The notes beneath the pieces were generated by a model that was not told the DNA's origin, made no database searches, and worked only from the letters and a program-made list of their open reading frames with translations. A program made the translations under genes and the position numbers. DNA of 64,000 bases, from assembly GCA_013298145.1 (NCBI GenBank), contig JAAFJO010000010.1, forward strand, positions 20,229 to 84,228, given 5' to 3'. The DNA is from Betaproteobacteria bacterium. GTDB lineage: Bacteria; Pseudomonadota; Gammaproteobacteria; Burkholderiales; Casimicrobiaceae. Numbering within the stretch: position 1 is the stretch's first letter; each line of letters opens with the position of its first letter. This document shows, piece after piece, positions 53,957-62,173 of this stretch.

Positions 53957-54514
53957 TTAATTTACTGAGTAGGGCAGCGATGAATGATGCAGCACGATAC
54001 GAACCGCGCCCATGTCATCCTTCTTGAATGCCCAAGTCTTGTCGACGGTCGTTACCTTGCCGTTTTTGTCGGTAATCATGACCTTACCCATGGATTTCGC
54101 GACGTCGCCATTAATGTGAATCGCTGCATTTTCGATATCGACTTTTTTCCATCCCTTTAGCGCGAACCCTGAGTCCGCTGGAAAGTTTTTATCATCCCCG
54201 ACAAAGTATGCGAGCGCACCTGCTTTTGTTGTGCGAAACGTTTGCGGTGCAACCGTGAGCGTTGGCTTGAAGAGAACGGGTCCCATGTTGTACCCATACG
54301 CCGCATCGAGAACAGCGTTCGCGGTCGCTTTTGCTTTCGGTAAACCGCCGCTGGCGAAGTCATCACTAATTTTCACCAGTGCTGCACCCCACGCTTTTTG
54401 TGCGGCGAGTACGTCAGCCTCTGTGATGTTGGCGTTGTAAGTTTTCGCGTTAGCAATTCCTGCGACGCATGCGGCGCCAAGCGTGATTAAAAGTGTGATC
54501 GAACGTGATTTCAT
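53957..54514 (-). CDS. Periplasmic protein of unknown function (NTF2-like?), next to the two-component system
   Basis: 185 aa from ATG 54514 (MKSRSITLLITLGAACVAGI signal peptide, cleavage near ANAK). The mature protein begins with NITEADVLAAQKAWGAALVKIS. Blocks such as VLDAAYGYNMGPVLFKPTL, GALAYFVGDDKNFPADSGFALKGW, VDKTWAFKKDDMGAVRIVLHHSSLP are very regular. I recall secreted proteobacterial proteins of this pattern being labelled phosphoribosyl-AMP cyclohydrolase; nothing here (no His-pathway motif, a signal peptide) supports that activity. A small SnoaL/NTF2-type ligand-binding fold is likelier. Same strand as, and 133 bases before, the kinase-regulator pair. Confidence 0.7.
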   Translation of the reverse strand: MKSRSITLLITLGAACVAGIANAKTYNANITEADVLAAQKAWGAALVKISDDFASGGLPKAKATANAVLDAAYGYNMGPVLFKPTLTVAPQTFRTTKAGALAYFVGDDKNFPADSGFALKGWKKVDIENAAIHINGDVAKSMGKVMITDKNGKVTTVDKTWAFKKDDMGAVRIVLHHSSLPYSVN

Positions 54515-54955
54515 AGAAATTCCTAGGTGATTAAAAAAGAGGGCATCGCGAGGATCGTTAAATCGTGAGCATCGCGGGCTTACGTACCAGTCAGTAGATA
54601 GAATTTTTGTGCAGGACTGTGAACATGCCACGTTCAAACGCGTTAACGTCAACTGAACGGAAGATGAACAATTCATGAACTCCTCGAAAAGCTCTGTGCG
54701 TTGAGGGTTGCGCCGACGAAGTCGCGCTTGGCTGCCATATCGCCCAGCGCTGGCGACTTCGCCGCTTGCTGTTTCTCGATATCGCCGCGCCGTCGGTTGA
54801 CGGTTGCAGAGCCCCGTGCGCCAAGTGGTTGTGTACCGCGTTGCTGAAACTTGTTGAGCGTTTCTCGACGTTGTTGGCGAAAATAGAAAATCCGCGACAA
54901 TCACGCCTCACGAGAAAACTGCGGCCCGTCCAAAAGCGGGGTCGATACGATTCGA
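54515..54955. other. Intergenic region between divergent genes, upstream of accD
   Basis: 441 bases. A possible accD promoter is TTGGCG (54874-54879), 16 bases, GACAAT (54896-54901), low confidence. The rest shows no recognisable gene, RNA or repeat. Confidence 0.4.
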
Positions 54956-55801
54956 ATGTCCTGGCTAGAAAAAATTATTCCTGCGGTTAAAGGCGATACC
55001 GTCGGTAAGCGCGGTGTACCTGAAGGTCTATGGCTCAAGTGTCCGAACTGCGATTCGGTGCTCTACACCGAAGACGTAGAGAAGAATCAGCATGTCTGCA
55101 TGAAGTGCAGCCATCACATGCGCATCAACGCGCGCACTCGCTTGAATGCTCTGCTCGATGAGAGTGGCCGTAGGGAGATTGGCGCAGAAGTCACGCCGGT
55201 TGATTCGCTGAAGTTTAAAGACAGCAAAAAGTATCCTGATCGATTGAAGCAGGCGGCGGAGGCGACCGGGGAAACCGATGCGCTCATCGTGATGCAAGGC
55301 GCGATTGAGAAAGTACCCGCAGTGGTTGCCTGTTTCGAATTTGAATTTATGGGCGGCTCGATGGGCTCGGTTGTCGGCGAGCGCTTTGCGCGCGGCGTCG
55401 ATGCGGCGATCAAGGCGAAGTGTGGCTTCGTTTCCTTCGCGGCGAGCGGCGGCGCGCGCATGCAAGAGGGCTTGGCGTCGCTCATGCAGATGGCGAAAAC
55501 CAATGCGCGGCTCGCCGAGTTGGCGGAAAAAAAACTGCCGTATATCAGCGTGCTCACCGATCCAACGATGGGTGGTGTATCCGCAAGCTTCGCGTTCGTA
55601 GGCGATGTGGTGATTGCAGAACCGGGTGCGTTGGTCGGTTTTGCGGGACCTCGCGTAATCGAGCAGACGGTGCGTGAGAAATTGCCCGAAGGCTTTCAGC
55701 GCGCCGAATTTTTGCTCGAAAAGGGAGCAATTGACATGATCGTGGATCGACGCGAGATGCGTGCGACGCTGGCGAGATTACTTGGTGCGATGAAGGGATA
55801 G
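54956..55801 (+). CDS. accD: Acetyl-CoA carboxylase carboxyltransferase beta subunit
   Basis: 281 aa, cytoplasmic. The zinc ribbon is CPNCDSVLYTEDVEKNQHVC with the second cysteine pair CMKC (residues about 28-51). Carboxyltransferase core follows: FEFEFMGGSMGSVVGERF, FAASGGARMQEGLASLMQMAKT and SVLTDPTMGGVSASFAFVGD. It forms the carboxyltransferase with AccA, which is not in this window. Precedes folC, as in E. coli and most betaproteobacteria. Confidence 0.96.
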   Translation: MSWLEKIIPAVKGDTVGKRGVPEGLWLKCPNCDSVLYTEDVEKNQHVCMKCSHHMRINARTRLNALLDESGRREIGAEVTPVDSLKFKDSKKYPDRLKQAAEATGETDALIVMQGAIEKVPAVVACFEFEFMGGSMGSVVGERFARGVDAAIKAKCGFVSFAASGGARMQEGLASLMQMAKTNARLAELAEKKLPYISVLTDPTMGGVSASFAFVGDVVIAEPGALVGFAGPRVIEQTVREKLPEGFQRAEFLLEKGAIDMIVDRREMRATLARLLGAMKG

Positions 55802-56108
55802 CTCCGCGACGCATCGAACGGTTTGTTAAGGGCTATCCGCGAATCACAAGGTCAATCAAAGTGCTAGTTGTTGAGCTCGTTTGCCCAAGTAAATTAGGCG
55901 ATATTGCGAAAAGTTGACTTTTTTTGACGCAGATTTCGCTGATTTCGCAGATTGACACTGATTATTCGTTGTTCGCATCGCCGTTTGTGGCGCGAATTTA
56001 ATGAATACTCACGTTCTTTGTTAAACGTCGACAGCGCTCATTAATACCAAAAAGCTAATCAGCGTTAATCCGCGAAATCAGCGTAATCCGCGTCAAGAAA
56101 CTTAAACG
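55802..56108. other. Intergenic region between accD and folC
   Basis: 307 bases. Its right half and part of its left form an ACGCAGAT-type inverted repeat (55922-56098). Otherwise nothing recognised. Confidence 0.5.
55922..56098. repeat. ACGCAGATT inverted repeat before folC
   Basis: Left TTTTGACGCAGATTTCGCTG then ATTTCGCAGATTGACACTGATT (55922-55963), right AATCAGCGTTAATCCGCGAA then ATCAGCGTAATCCGCGTCAA (56057-56098). The right arm ends 10 bases before the folC ATG. Related to the block before miaA. Confidence 0.82.
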
Positions 56109-57383
56109 ATGACCTCGCTCGAATCCTGGCTTGATCGCATCTACACCATTCGCTCTGGCCCCGAAATTGAGATGGGCCTGGAGCGCATTCGCCCGGTGTT
56201 TGATGCGATGAACGTCAAGCCTGCGTGCCCCGTGTTTTTGGTAGCCGGGACGAACGGCAAGGGCTCGGTGTGCGCCTATCTGGATGCAATGCTGCGTGCG
56301 GCGGGTTACAAAACAGCGCGCTACACCTCGCCGCACATTCATCGTTTCAACGAACGCGTGTGCGTGAATGGTGTCGATGCAGACGACGATGAGTTGGTCG
56401 CCGCCTTCGAAGCGGTGGAAACGGCACGCGCTGCCTGCAACAACTTAGCGCTCACGTTTTTCGAATACACCACGCTGGCGGCATTCCGCATCTTCGCGAA
56501 GGCCAAGCTCGATGCCTGGGTGATCGAGGTCGGGCTCGGCGGCAGGCTCGATGCAACAAACATCCTCGAGCCCGATTGCAGTGTGATCGTCTCCATCGGG
56601 CTCGATCACATGGATTTCTTAGGCCCAACGCGCGAGCACATCGCGCGCGAGAAGGCCGGCGTGCTGCGCACAGGCAAGCCCGCGATCATCGCTGAGTCAG
56701 ACCCGCCGAAGAGTTTGCTTGATGCAGTGAAAGAAAAGAAAGCGGCTGCGCTTTTCGTCGGCAAAGAATACGGCTGGCAGCGCTACGAACATATGCCCAC
56801 GCAATGGGGTTTCTGGCTCGGCGCACAACGTCGCCACGGTTTGCCGATCCCCGCCTTGCGCGGAAACTATCAGTTGGCCAATGCGGCGGCAGCGCTTGCG
56901 GCGTTGCATGTGTTGTCTGATCGGCTCCCGGTTTCGCAGGGTGCGTTGCGGCAAGGATTGCTCGAAGTGGAATGGCCGGGGCGTTTTCAAGTGCTACCGG
57001 GCCGCCCGACCGTGGTGCTCGACGTTGCGCACAATGAACACGCAGCGAAGGCGCTTGAGCGTGCGCTCTCCGACATGGCGTTCTTTCCGGAAACCTACGC
57101 CGTGTTTGCGATGCTTAAGGATAAAGACATCGCCGCCGTCGTGTCAGCTGTCAAGGGACGTGTCGATCACTGGTACATCGCGCCCCTGCCAGGCGCGCGC
57201 GGCACCACCGTTGAAGCGATCCAAGACGCGCTCATCGCGAGCGGTGTCGCCCCTAGAGCGATTCACCCATTCGCGAGCGCAGCCGATGCGTATGCGCGCG
57301 CGCGGGAAAACGCGAATGAGGCCGATAGAATTGTGGTCTTTGGATCATTCCTGACGGTTGCTGCGTGCAGCGACCCGACGTAG
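56109..57383 (+). CDS. folC: Bifunctional folylpolyglutamate/dihydrofolate synthase
   Basis: 424 aa, cytoplasmic. ATP-binding P-loop VFLVAGTNGKGSVCAYLDAML near residue 40, YTSPHIHRFNERVCVNG, VEVGLGGRLDATNILEPDCSVIVSIGLDHMDFLG and the C-terminal RFQVLPGRPTVVLDVAHNEHAA are all present, in Mur-ligase-like order. ATG 56109 is followed by LESWLDRIYTI, a normal start; no clear Shine-Dalgarno because the repeat lies upstream. Confidence 0.95.
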   Translation: MTSLESWLDRIYTIRSGPEIEMGLERIRPVFDAMNVKPACPVFLVAGTNGKGSVCAYLDAMLRAAGYKTARYTSPHIHRFNERVCVNGVDADDDELVAAFEAVETARAACNNLALTFFEYTTLAAFRIFAKAKLDAWVIEVGLGGRLDATNILEPDCSVIVSIGLDHMDFLGPTREHIAREKAGVLRTGKPAIIAESDPPKSLLDAVKEKKAAALFVGKEYGWQRYEHMPTQWGFWLGAQRRHGLPIPALRGNYQLANAAAALAALHVLSDRLPVSQGALRQGLLEVEWPGRFQVLPGRPTVVLDVAHNEHAAKALERALSDMAFFPETYAVFAMLKDKDIAAVVSAVKGRVDHWYIAPLPGARGTTVEAIQDALIASGVAPRAIHPFASAADAYARARENANEADRIVVFGSFLTVAACSDPT

Positions 57384-57440
57384 CGCTCGCAACACCCGCT
57401 TGATCCAGCCCACGAATTCGGTCTCACGACTCACCGCTTG

Positions 57441-58178
57441 ATGGCAAACGTCTCCGCAGCCACCGAAAACGCCGATCAATTGCGCCGCCGCGCCAATCGT
57501 CGCCTGCTCGGTGCATCGGTGTTGCTACTGGTCGCCATCATTTTGGTGCCGATTTTCTTGGAACGCGAACCGCCTCCCCTGCCCGACAGCGTGGACGTGA
57601 AGATCCCGCCCATCGATAGCGCCAAGTTCGATCCGAAATTGCCAGAGAGGAAGGGCGCACCGACCGAGATTCCCTCGGTGGCCGAGCCAAGTGGCGCGGC
57701 GGTCGCGGCACCGACGGCGGCCCCCTTGCCCACAGCGCCTGTAGCGCAACCTTCGCCTGTTAGCCCTGCAGTATCTGGGGCTTCACAGGCAAAAAAAGAC
57801 GAAACAAGTAAGGCGATAACCGCTACCACGCCCTCAACGAACGCGGCTGCAGCAGTTAAGGCTGAACCGAAGGCGGCACCGACTACGCCAACAAGATCGC
57901 CCGAAAATGCGCCCGCGAAAGTGGCTGAGAAGCCCGCACTCAAAAGCGGGCAGTGGGTGATTCAACTGGTGGCTGTGCGCGATTCGGCATCGGCGAAACA
58001 AGTCTTTGATAAAGCAAAGGCGCTGAAAGTCCCGGTGTACACCGAGCAAATCACCGTGAGCAACGGCCAGGTCACACGAGTGCGTGTCGGACCCTTCGAA
58101 GACAAAAAGTCGGTCGAAGCGGCGCGCGCGAAGCTCGCAAAAGCGGGTTTCGAAGCGAAACTCATCACTCTGCCATGA
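57441..58178 (+). CDS. SPOR-domain protein, DedD-like
   Basis: 245 aa. A short cytoplasmic N-terminus with RRRANRRLLG, one span (LLGASVLLLVAIILVPIFL, residues about 23-41), a periplasmic Pro/Ala-rich linker, and a C-terminal SPOR domain (GQWVIQLVAVRDSASAKQVFDKAKAL to VRVGPFEDKKSVEAARAKL). SPOR domains bind denuded septal glycan, so a cell-division role is inferred. The frame opens at TTG 57438, but ATG 57441 is the start. Order folC–dedD–cvpA–purF as in E. coli. Confidence 0.9.
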   Translation: MANVSAATENADQLRRRANRRLLGASVLLLVAIILVPIFLEREPPPLPDSVDVKIPPIDSAKFDPKLPERKGAPTEIPSVAEPSGAAVAAPTAAPLPTAPVAQPSPVSPAVSGASQAKKDETSKAITATTPSTNAAAAVKAEPKAAPTTPTRSPENAPAKVAEKPALKSGQWVIQLVAVRDSASAKQVFDKAKALKVPVYTEQITVSNGQVTRVRVGPFEDKKSVEAARAKLAKAGFEAKLITLP

Positions 58179-58264
58179 CGCATGCGCGTTCCGAATCCCC
58201 AGAACGCGATCACCCTGTGCCCGCTTTTTCAAACACTCACCACGCAAGCGCGCCCTAACAGCCC

Positions 58265-58798
58265 ATGACCGCGTTTGACTACATCGTCATCACTGTGCTT
58301 TTGCTCTCTGGCGCGCTCGGTCTTTGGCGCGGCATCATTCGCGAGGTGTTCGCGCTCGGCGCCTGGATTCTCGCCATCGTTTGCATGATGCTTTTCGGGC
58401 AAGCGATGGCCAACGCGTTGCCGCTTGCGAATACACCGAGCTGGCTCAAACTACTCACCGGCTACATGTTGGTTTTCGTGCTCGTGTTTGTCGTTGTCAG
58501 CATCATCGGGTTTCTCTTCACCAAGCTCGTGCAAACAGCGGGGCTTACCTTCATTGATCGTGCCTTGGGCTTTGCGTTCGGCATGCTGCGTGGCGGCTTG
58601 ATCGTTGTGCTCCTCGTGCTGCTGGGCGGCGCGGCAGGGCTTTCAAACAATGAATGGTGGAAGCAAAGCGCGAGCGCGAAACCATTGGAAACGTTCGCGG
58701 CGATCCTGCGAAACAAGTTTCCCGATGCCCTGGCAAGCAAACTGAAATTCGCGCGCCATGAGCGTGTCATCAAGGAAGTTGAACTATGTGCGGCGTAA
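58265..58798 (+). CDS. cvpA: CvpA family inner-membrane protein
   Basis: 177 aa with four spans; MTAFDYIVITVLLLSGALGLWRGIIREVFALGAWI is the classical CvpA opening. FALGF-type third region (IDRALGFAFGMLRGGLIVVLLVLL) also matches. Linked in other bacteria to colicin V production and envelope stress. Overlaps purF by 13 bases, as usual. Confidence 0.93.
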   Translation: MTAFDYIVITVLLLSGALGLWRGIIREVFALGAWILAIVCMMLFGQAMANALPLANTPSWLKLLTGYMLVFVLVFVVVSIIGFLFTKLVQTAGLTFIDRALGFAFGMLRGGLIVVLLVLLGGAAGLSNNEWWKQSASAKPLETFAAILRNKFPDALASKLKFARHERVIKEVELCAA

Positions 58799-60291
58799 TC
58801 GGAATCGTCTCTCACGGCCCGGTGAATCAATTGATTTACGACGGCCTGATGACCCTGCAACATCGCGGTCAAGACGCCGCTGGCATCATGACGGCGGACG
58901 GCGCGGTATTTCATCTGCACAAAGGGCGCGGCATGGCGCGCGACATTTTCCGCACGCGAAACATGCGAGATCTCCTTGGTAGCGCGGGCATTGGCCACGT
59001 GCGCTACCCCACTGCAGGCAGCGCGATTTCGGAGCACGAATCGCAACCGTTCTATGTGAACTCACCCTTTGGTATTTCACTCGTCCACAACGGCAACTTA
59101 ACCAATGGCGAAGAGCTGAAACGCGAGCTTTTCAAGATCGACGCGCGCCACATCAACACCAATAGCGATAGCGAAGTGTTGTTGAACGTCCTCGCACTTG
59201 AGCTCGAACGCGCCGCGAACGGCACTCGCACGCTCACGCCCGAAATGATTTTCAAAGCCGTCGCGGGTGTACACGTGCGCTGCAAAGGCGCGTATGCGGT
59301 GACTGCGATGATCGCGGGCTACGGCATGCTCGCATTCCGCGATCCGCATGGCATTCGCCCGATGGTGTACGGCCGTGCCGATACGATGGCCGGGCCCGAA
59401 TACGCTGTGGCGTCTGAAACCGTTGCGCTTGACGTGCTCGGCTTCAAAGTCGAGCGCGACATTGAGCCGGGCGAAGCGCTCTTCATCGATTTCGCAGGCC
59501 ACGTTCATGCGCAGCAGTGTGCGAAGAACCCGAAGTTAAATCCTTGCATCTTCGAATACGTCTATCTCGCACGGCCTGATTCCGTGATCGATGGCGTGTC
59601 GGTTTACGACGCACGGGTGCGCTTGGGCGAAGAGCTTGCGAACGTCGTCAAAGCGATGCCCGATTGGGAAACGATTGATGTCGTGATTCCGATTCCGGAT
59701 TCGTCGCGCCCCGCCGCGCTTTCGCTCGCAACGATCATCGGTCGCCCGTATCGCGAAGGCTTTGTGAAAAACCGCTACGTCGGCCGCACCTTCATCATGC
59801 CCGGTCACGCGATGCGCAAGAAAAGCGTGCGCCAAAAACTAAATCCGATCGTGAGCGAATTTACGGGGAAAACCGTGCTCTTGGTGGATGACTCCATCGT
59901 GCGCGGAACGACCAGTCGCGAAATTGTGCAAATGGCTCGTGAAGCGGGCGCGAAACGCGTCATTTTCGCCAGCGCCGCGCCGCCGGTGATGTACCCGAAT
60001 GTGTACGGCATCGATATGCCCACGCCAAATGAATTGATCGCCGTCGGCAAAACGCACGAGCAAATTGCTGAGGCGATCAACGCGGATCGCGTCGTCTATC
60101 AAACCGTTGAGGGTATGAAACGCGCGATCCTGCAAAGCCAGCGCGCAGACCATCCGACGCGGATTGTTGATTTCGATGCATCGTGCTTTGATGGCTGCTA
60201 TGTGACGGGTGACATTACGAGCGAGTTTTTGCTCGGGCTCGCGAAATCGCGCGATGAGTCGCGGGGGGAAATGGTGGGGGCGGATCAGTGA
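58786..60291 (+). CDS. purF: Amidophosphoribosyltransferase
   Basis: 501 aa, first step of purine synthesis. N-terminal nucleophile Cys2 is exposed after methionine removal (MCGVIGIVS); QHRGQDAAGI, RYPTAG and LVHNGNLTNGEELK complete the glutaminase half. In the PRPP half, RPDSVIDGVSVYDAR, GFVKNRYVGRTFIMPGHAMR and VLLVDDSIVRGTTSREIV are present. ATG 58786 is fixed by the need for Cys2. The final TGA overlaps the GTG of the next gene. Confidence 0.97.
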   Translation: MCGVIGIVSHGPVNQLIYDGLMTLQHRGQDAAGIMTADGAVFHLHKGRGMARDIFRTRNMRDLLGSAGIGHVRYPTAGSAISEHESQPFYVNSPFGISLVHNGNLTNGEELKRELFKIDARHINTNSDSEVLLNVLALELERAANGTRTLTPEMIFKAVAGVHVRCKGAYAVTAMIAGYGMLAFRDPHGIRPMVYGRADTMAGPEYAVASETVALDVLGFKVERDIEPGEALFIDFAGHVHAQQCAKNPKLNPCIFEYVYLARPDSVIDGVSVYDARVRLGEELANVVKAMPDWETIDVVIPIPDSSRPAALSLATIIGRPYREGFVKNRYVGRTFIMPGHAMRKKSVRQKLNPIVSEFTGKTVLLVDDSIVRGTTSREIVQMAREAGAKRVIFASAAPPVMYPNVYGIDMPTPNELIAVGKTHEQIAEAINADRVVYQTVEGMKRAILQSQRADHPTRIVDFDASCFDGCYVTGDITSEFLLGLAKSRDESRGEMVGADQ

Positions 60292-60629
60292 CTGCTCGGA
60301 AACAATCGGGGAGCGCTGAATGGCTGGTGCTGCTTTTAGTCGCTACACCAGCGATTGCGTTTGTGTGGTTTGTTGCGTTGCGAGAGTACGCTTGGGCAGG
60401 ATTCCCGCTTGCTTTTGGCTTGGTTTTGTACGGATTTCCGATTGGTGAGCGAATTGCCCGAACATTCGGATCATCCCAACGTACGTTTCTCGCGGTTTTT
60501 ACCGCTTGGTTTTTGTTTCTCGTGATAGTCGGATTGACTTACTTCGGTTGGACGCAAGGATTGCCGTTCGGAGATTGGACGCTTCCGAAACCAGTTCCGA
60601 AAAACTATTCGATTAAAACGACTGGCTGA
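60288..60629 (+). CDS. Small hypothetical membrane protein
   Basis: 113 aa from GTG 60288, overlapping the purF stop by 4 bases (GTGA). Three predicted spans at about residues 13-30, 36-50 and 66-88, with WLVLLLVATPAIAFVWFVAL, WAGFPLAFGLVLYG and VFTAWFLFLVIVGLTY. I do not recognise the family. Translational coupling suggests it is expressed with purF. Confidence 0.6.
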   Translation: MTARKQSGSAEWLVLLLVATPAIAFVWFVALREYAWAGFPLAFGLVLYGFPIGERIARTFGSSQRTFLAVFTAWFLFLVIVGLTYFGWTQGLPFGDWTLPKPVPKNYSIKTTG

Positions 60630-60645
60630 ATCAAAGAATAGCGCT

Positions 60646-60749
60646 GTAGGGTGCGATCCCATCGCACCTCCTAACCCTCCGATGCGAAGCGTCACTCTTC
60701 AATCCTCGACGGTTGGTATCAATTTGGGTGCGATAGGATCGCACCCTAC
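60646..60749. repeat. Inverted repeat GTAGGGTGCGAT between the purF operon and metZ
   Basis: GTAGGGTGCGATCCCATCGC then ACC (60646-60668) pairs with GGTGCGATAGGATCGCACCC then TAC (60727-60749), loop 58 bases. The arms are also self-complementary (GGTGCGATCCCATCGCACC). Belongs to the GC-rich repeat class. Confidence 0.88.
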
Positions 60750-60797
60750 GCCCGACACAACAAACGCGTGACGAAACGCACAACACAAAACGAATCC

Positions 60798-61991
60798 ATG
60801 AATAACGACGACAAACTCCACCCCGACACCCTCGCCATCCGCGCGGGCGGGATGCGTACGTCGTTCAATGAGCATTCGGAGGCGTTGTTCCCGACGGTGA
60901 GTTTCGTGCATGAGTCCGCTGAGATGGCGGCGAAGCGCTTCACGGGAGAAGAGCCGGGCTACATCTATTCCCGCTTCACGAACCCGACGGTCGATATGTT
61001 CGAACAACGTCTCGCGGCGCTTGAAGGCGCGGAGGCGGCGATTGCCACATCCACCGGCATGGCCGCGATCACAACGCTCGCGATGAGCCTTTGTGCGCAG
61101 GGCGATCACATCGTGACGAGCGGTTCGGTGTTTGGCTCAACGTTGAACGTGTTCGGCCCGCCGGTGATGGGCAAATTCGGCGTGACAATGACGATTGTGA
61201 ATAGCACCTCGCTCGATGCGTGGCGTGAGGCGATCAGCGCACATCCGAAAACGAAGCTCGTGTTTTTGGAGACACCATCGAACCCAACGTGCGAGGTGTT
61301 CGACATCGCCGCGATTGCAGAGATGTGTCGCAAAGCGGGCGCGACGTTCGTCGTCGACAACTGTTTCTGCACACCGATTCTGCAAAAGCCGATTGCGCTC
61401 GGCGCGGATGTCGTGATTCATTCGGCGTCGAAACACCTCGATGGCCAGGGCCGCGTAATGGGCGGCGCGATTGTTGGCACCAAGCAATTGTGCAAAGAGA
61501 CCGTTTACAACTTTCTGCGCACGACGGGCGCGAGCCTTGCACCGTTTAACGCCTGGGTACTGCTCAAAGGCTTAGAAACGCTGCCGATTCGCATGCGCGC
61601 GCACAGTGAAAACGCGCTTCAATTGGCGGAATGGTTAAGCAGCCATCCAAAAATAACTAAAGTTAACTATCCGTTTTTGTCCACGCACGCCCAGAATGAA
61701 TTGGCGCGCACGCAGCAAAGCGGTGGTGGTGGTGTGCTGTCATTTCATGTCAAAGGCACCAAAGCGGACGCTTGGAAAATCATTGATTCGACGAAAGTCA
61801 TGTCGATTACCGGCAACTTGGGCGACGTGAAAACGACGATTACGCATCCTGCGAGTACGACGCATTCGCGAATGAGTGCTGCAGCGCGGGAAGCGGCAGG
61901 AATTACAGATACACTGATTCGAGTTGCCGTTGGTCTCGAAGCACAAGAAGATTTGAGGGCTGATTTGGCGCGGGGGTTGGATCAGATTTGA
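60798..61991 (+). CDS. metZ: O-succinylhomoserine sulfhydrylase
   Basis: 397 aa, PLP-dependent, Cys/Met metabolism family; makes homocysteine from O-succinylhomoserine and sulfide. SRFTNPTVDMFEQRLAALEG, FLETPSNPTCEVFDI, the PLP-binding lysine in HSASKHLDGQGRVMGG and THPASTTHSRMS fit the MetZ type, which follows purF in many betaproteobacteria. Start is ATG 60798 (MNNDDKLHPDTLAIRAGG); GTG 60768 is in frame. Confidence 0.93.
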   Translation: MNNDDKLHPDTLAIRAGGMRTSFNEHSEALFPTVSFVHESAEMAAKRFTGEEPGYIYSRFTNPTVDMFEQRLAALEGAEAAIATSTGMAAITTLAMSLCAQGDHIVTSGSVFGSTLNVFGPPVMGKFGVTMTIVNSTSLDAWREAISAHPKTKLVFLETPSNPTCEVFDIAAIAEMCRKAGATFVVDNCFCTPILQKPIALGADVVIHSASKHLDGQGRVMGGAIVGTKQLCKETVYNFLRTTGASLAPFNAWVLLKGLETLPIRMRAHSENALQLAEWLSSHPKITKVNYPFLSTHAQNELARTQQSGGGGVLSFHVKGTKADAWKIIDSTKVMSITGNLGDVKTTITHPASTTHSRMSAAAREAAGITDTLIRVAVGLEAQEDLRADLARGLDQI

Positions 61992-62016
61992 TTTCCGAAC
62001 ACCCGCGTCGTAGCCG

Positions 62017-62143
62017 TGTCATCCCGGCGAAAGCCGGGACCCATCCGGGCGGCCCTTGCGGAGCCTAGACAGTAATCTTTGAGTTCTCGCGTGCTTCGGC
62101 TCATTCGGTCAAGTCTCCCGTCTACGCGGGAGTGACAGTTTTG
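62017..62143. repeat. CATCCCGGCGAAAGCCGGGA repeat fragments before phaZ
   Basis: GTGTCATCCCGGCGAAAGCC then GGGACCCATCC (62017-62047) matches the left arm of the repeat at 43292-43319. Further on, TCTCCCGTCTACGCGGGAGTGACA (62115-62138) is its degenerate partner. Fills most of the metZ-phaZ gap. Confidence 0.7.
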
Positions 62144-62173
62144 TCGTCACACGTTGTTCATCATCGGTTTTAA

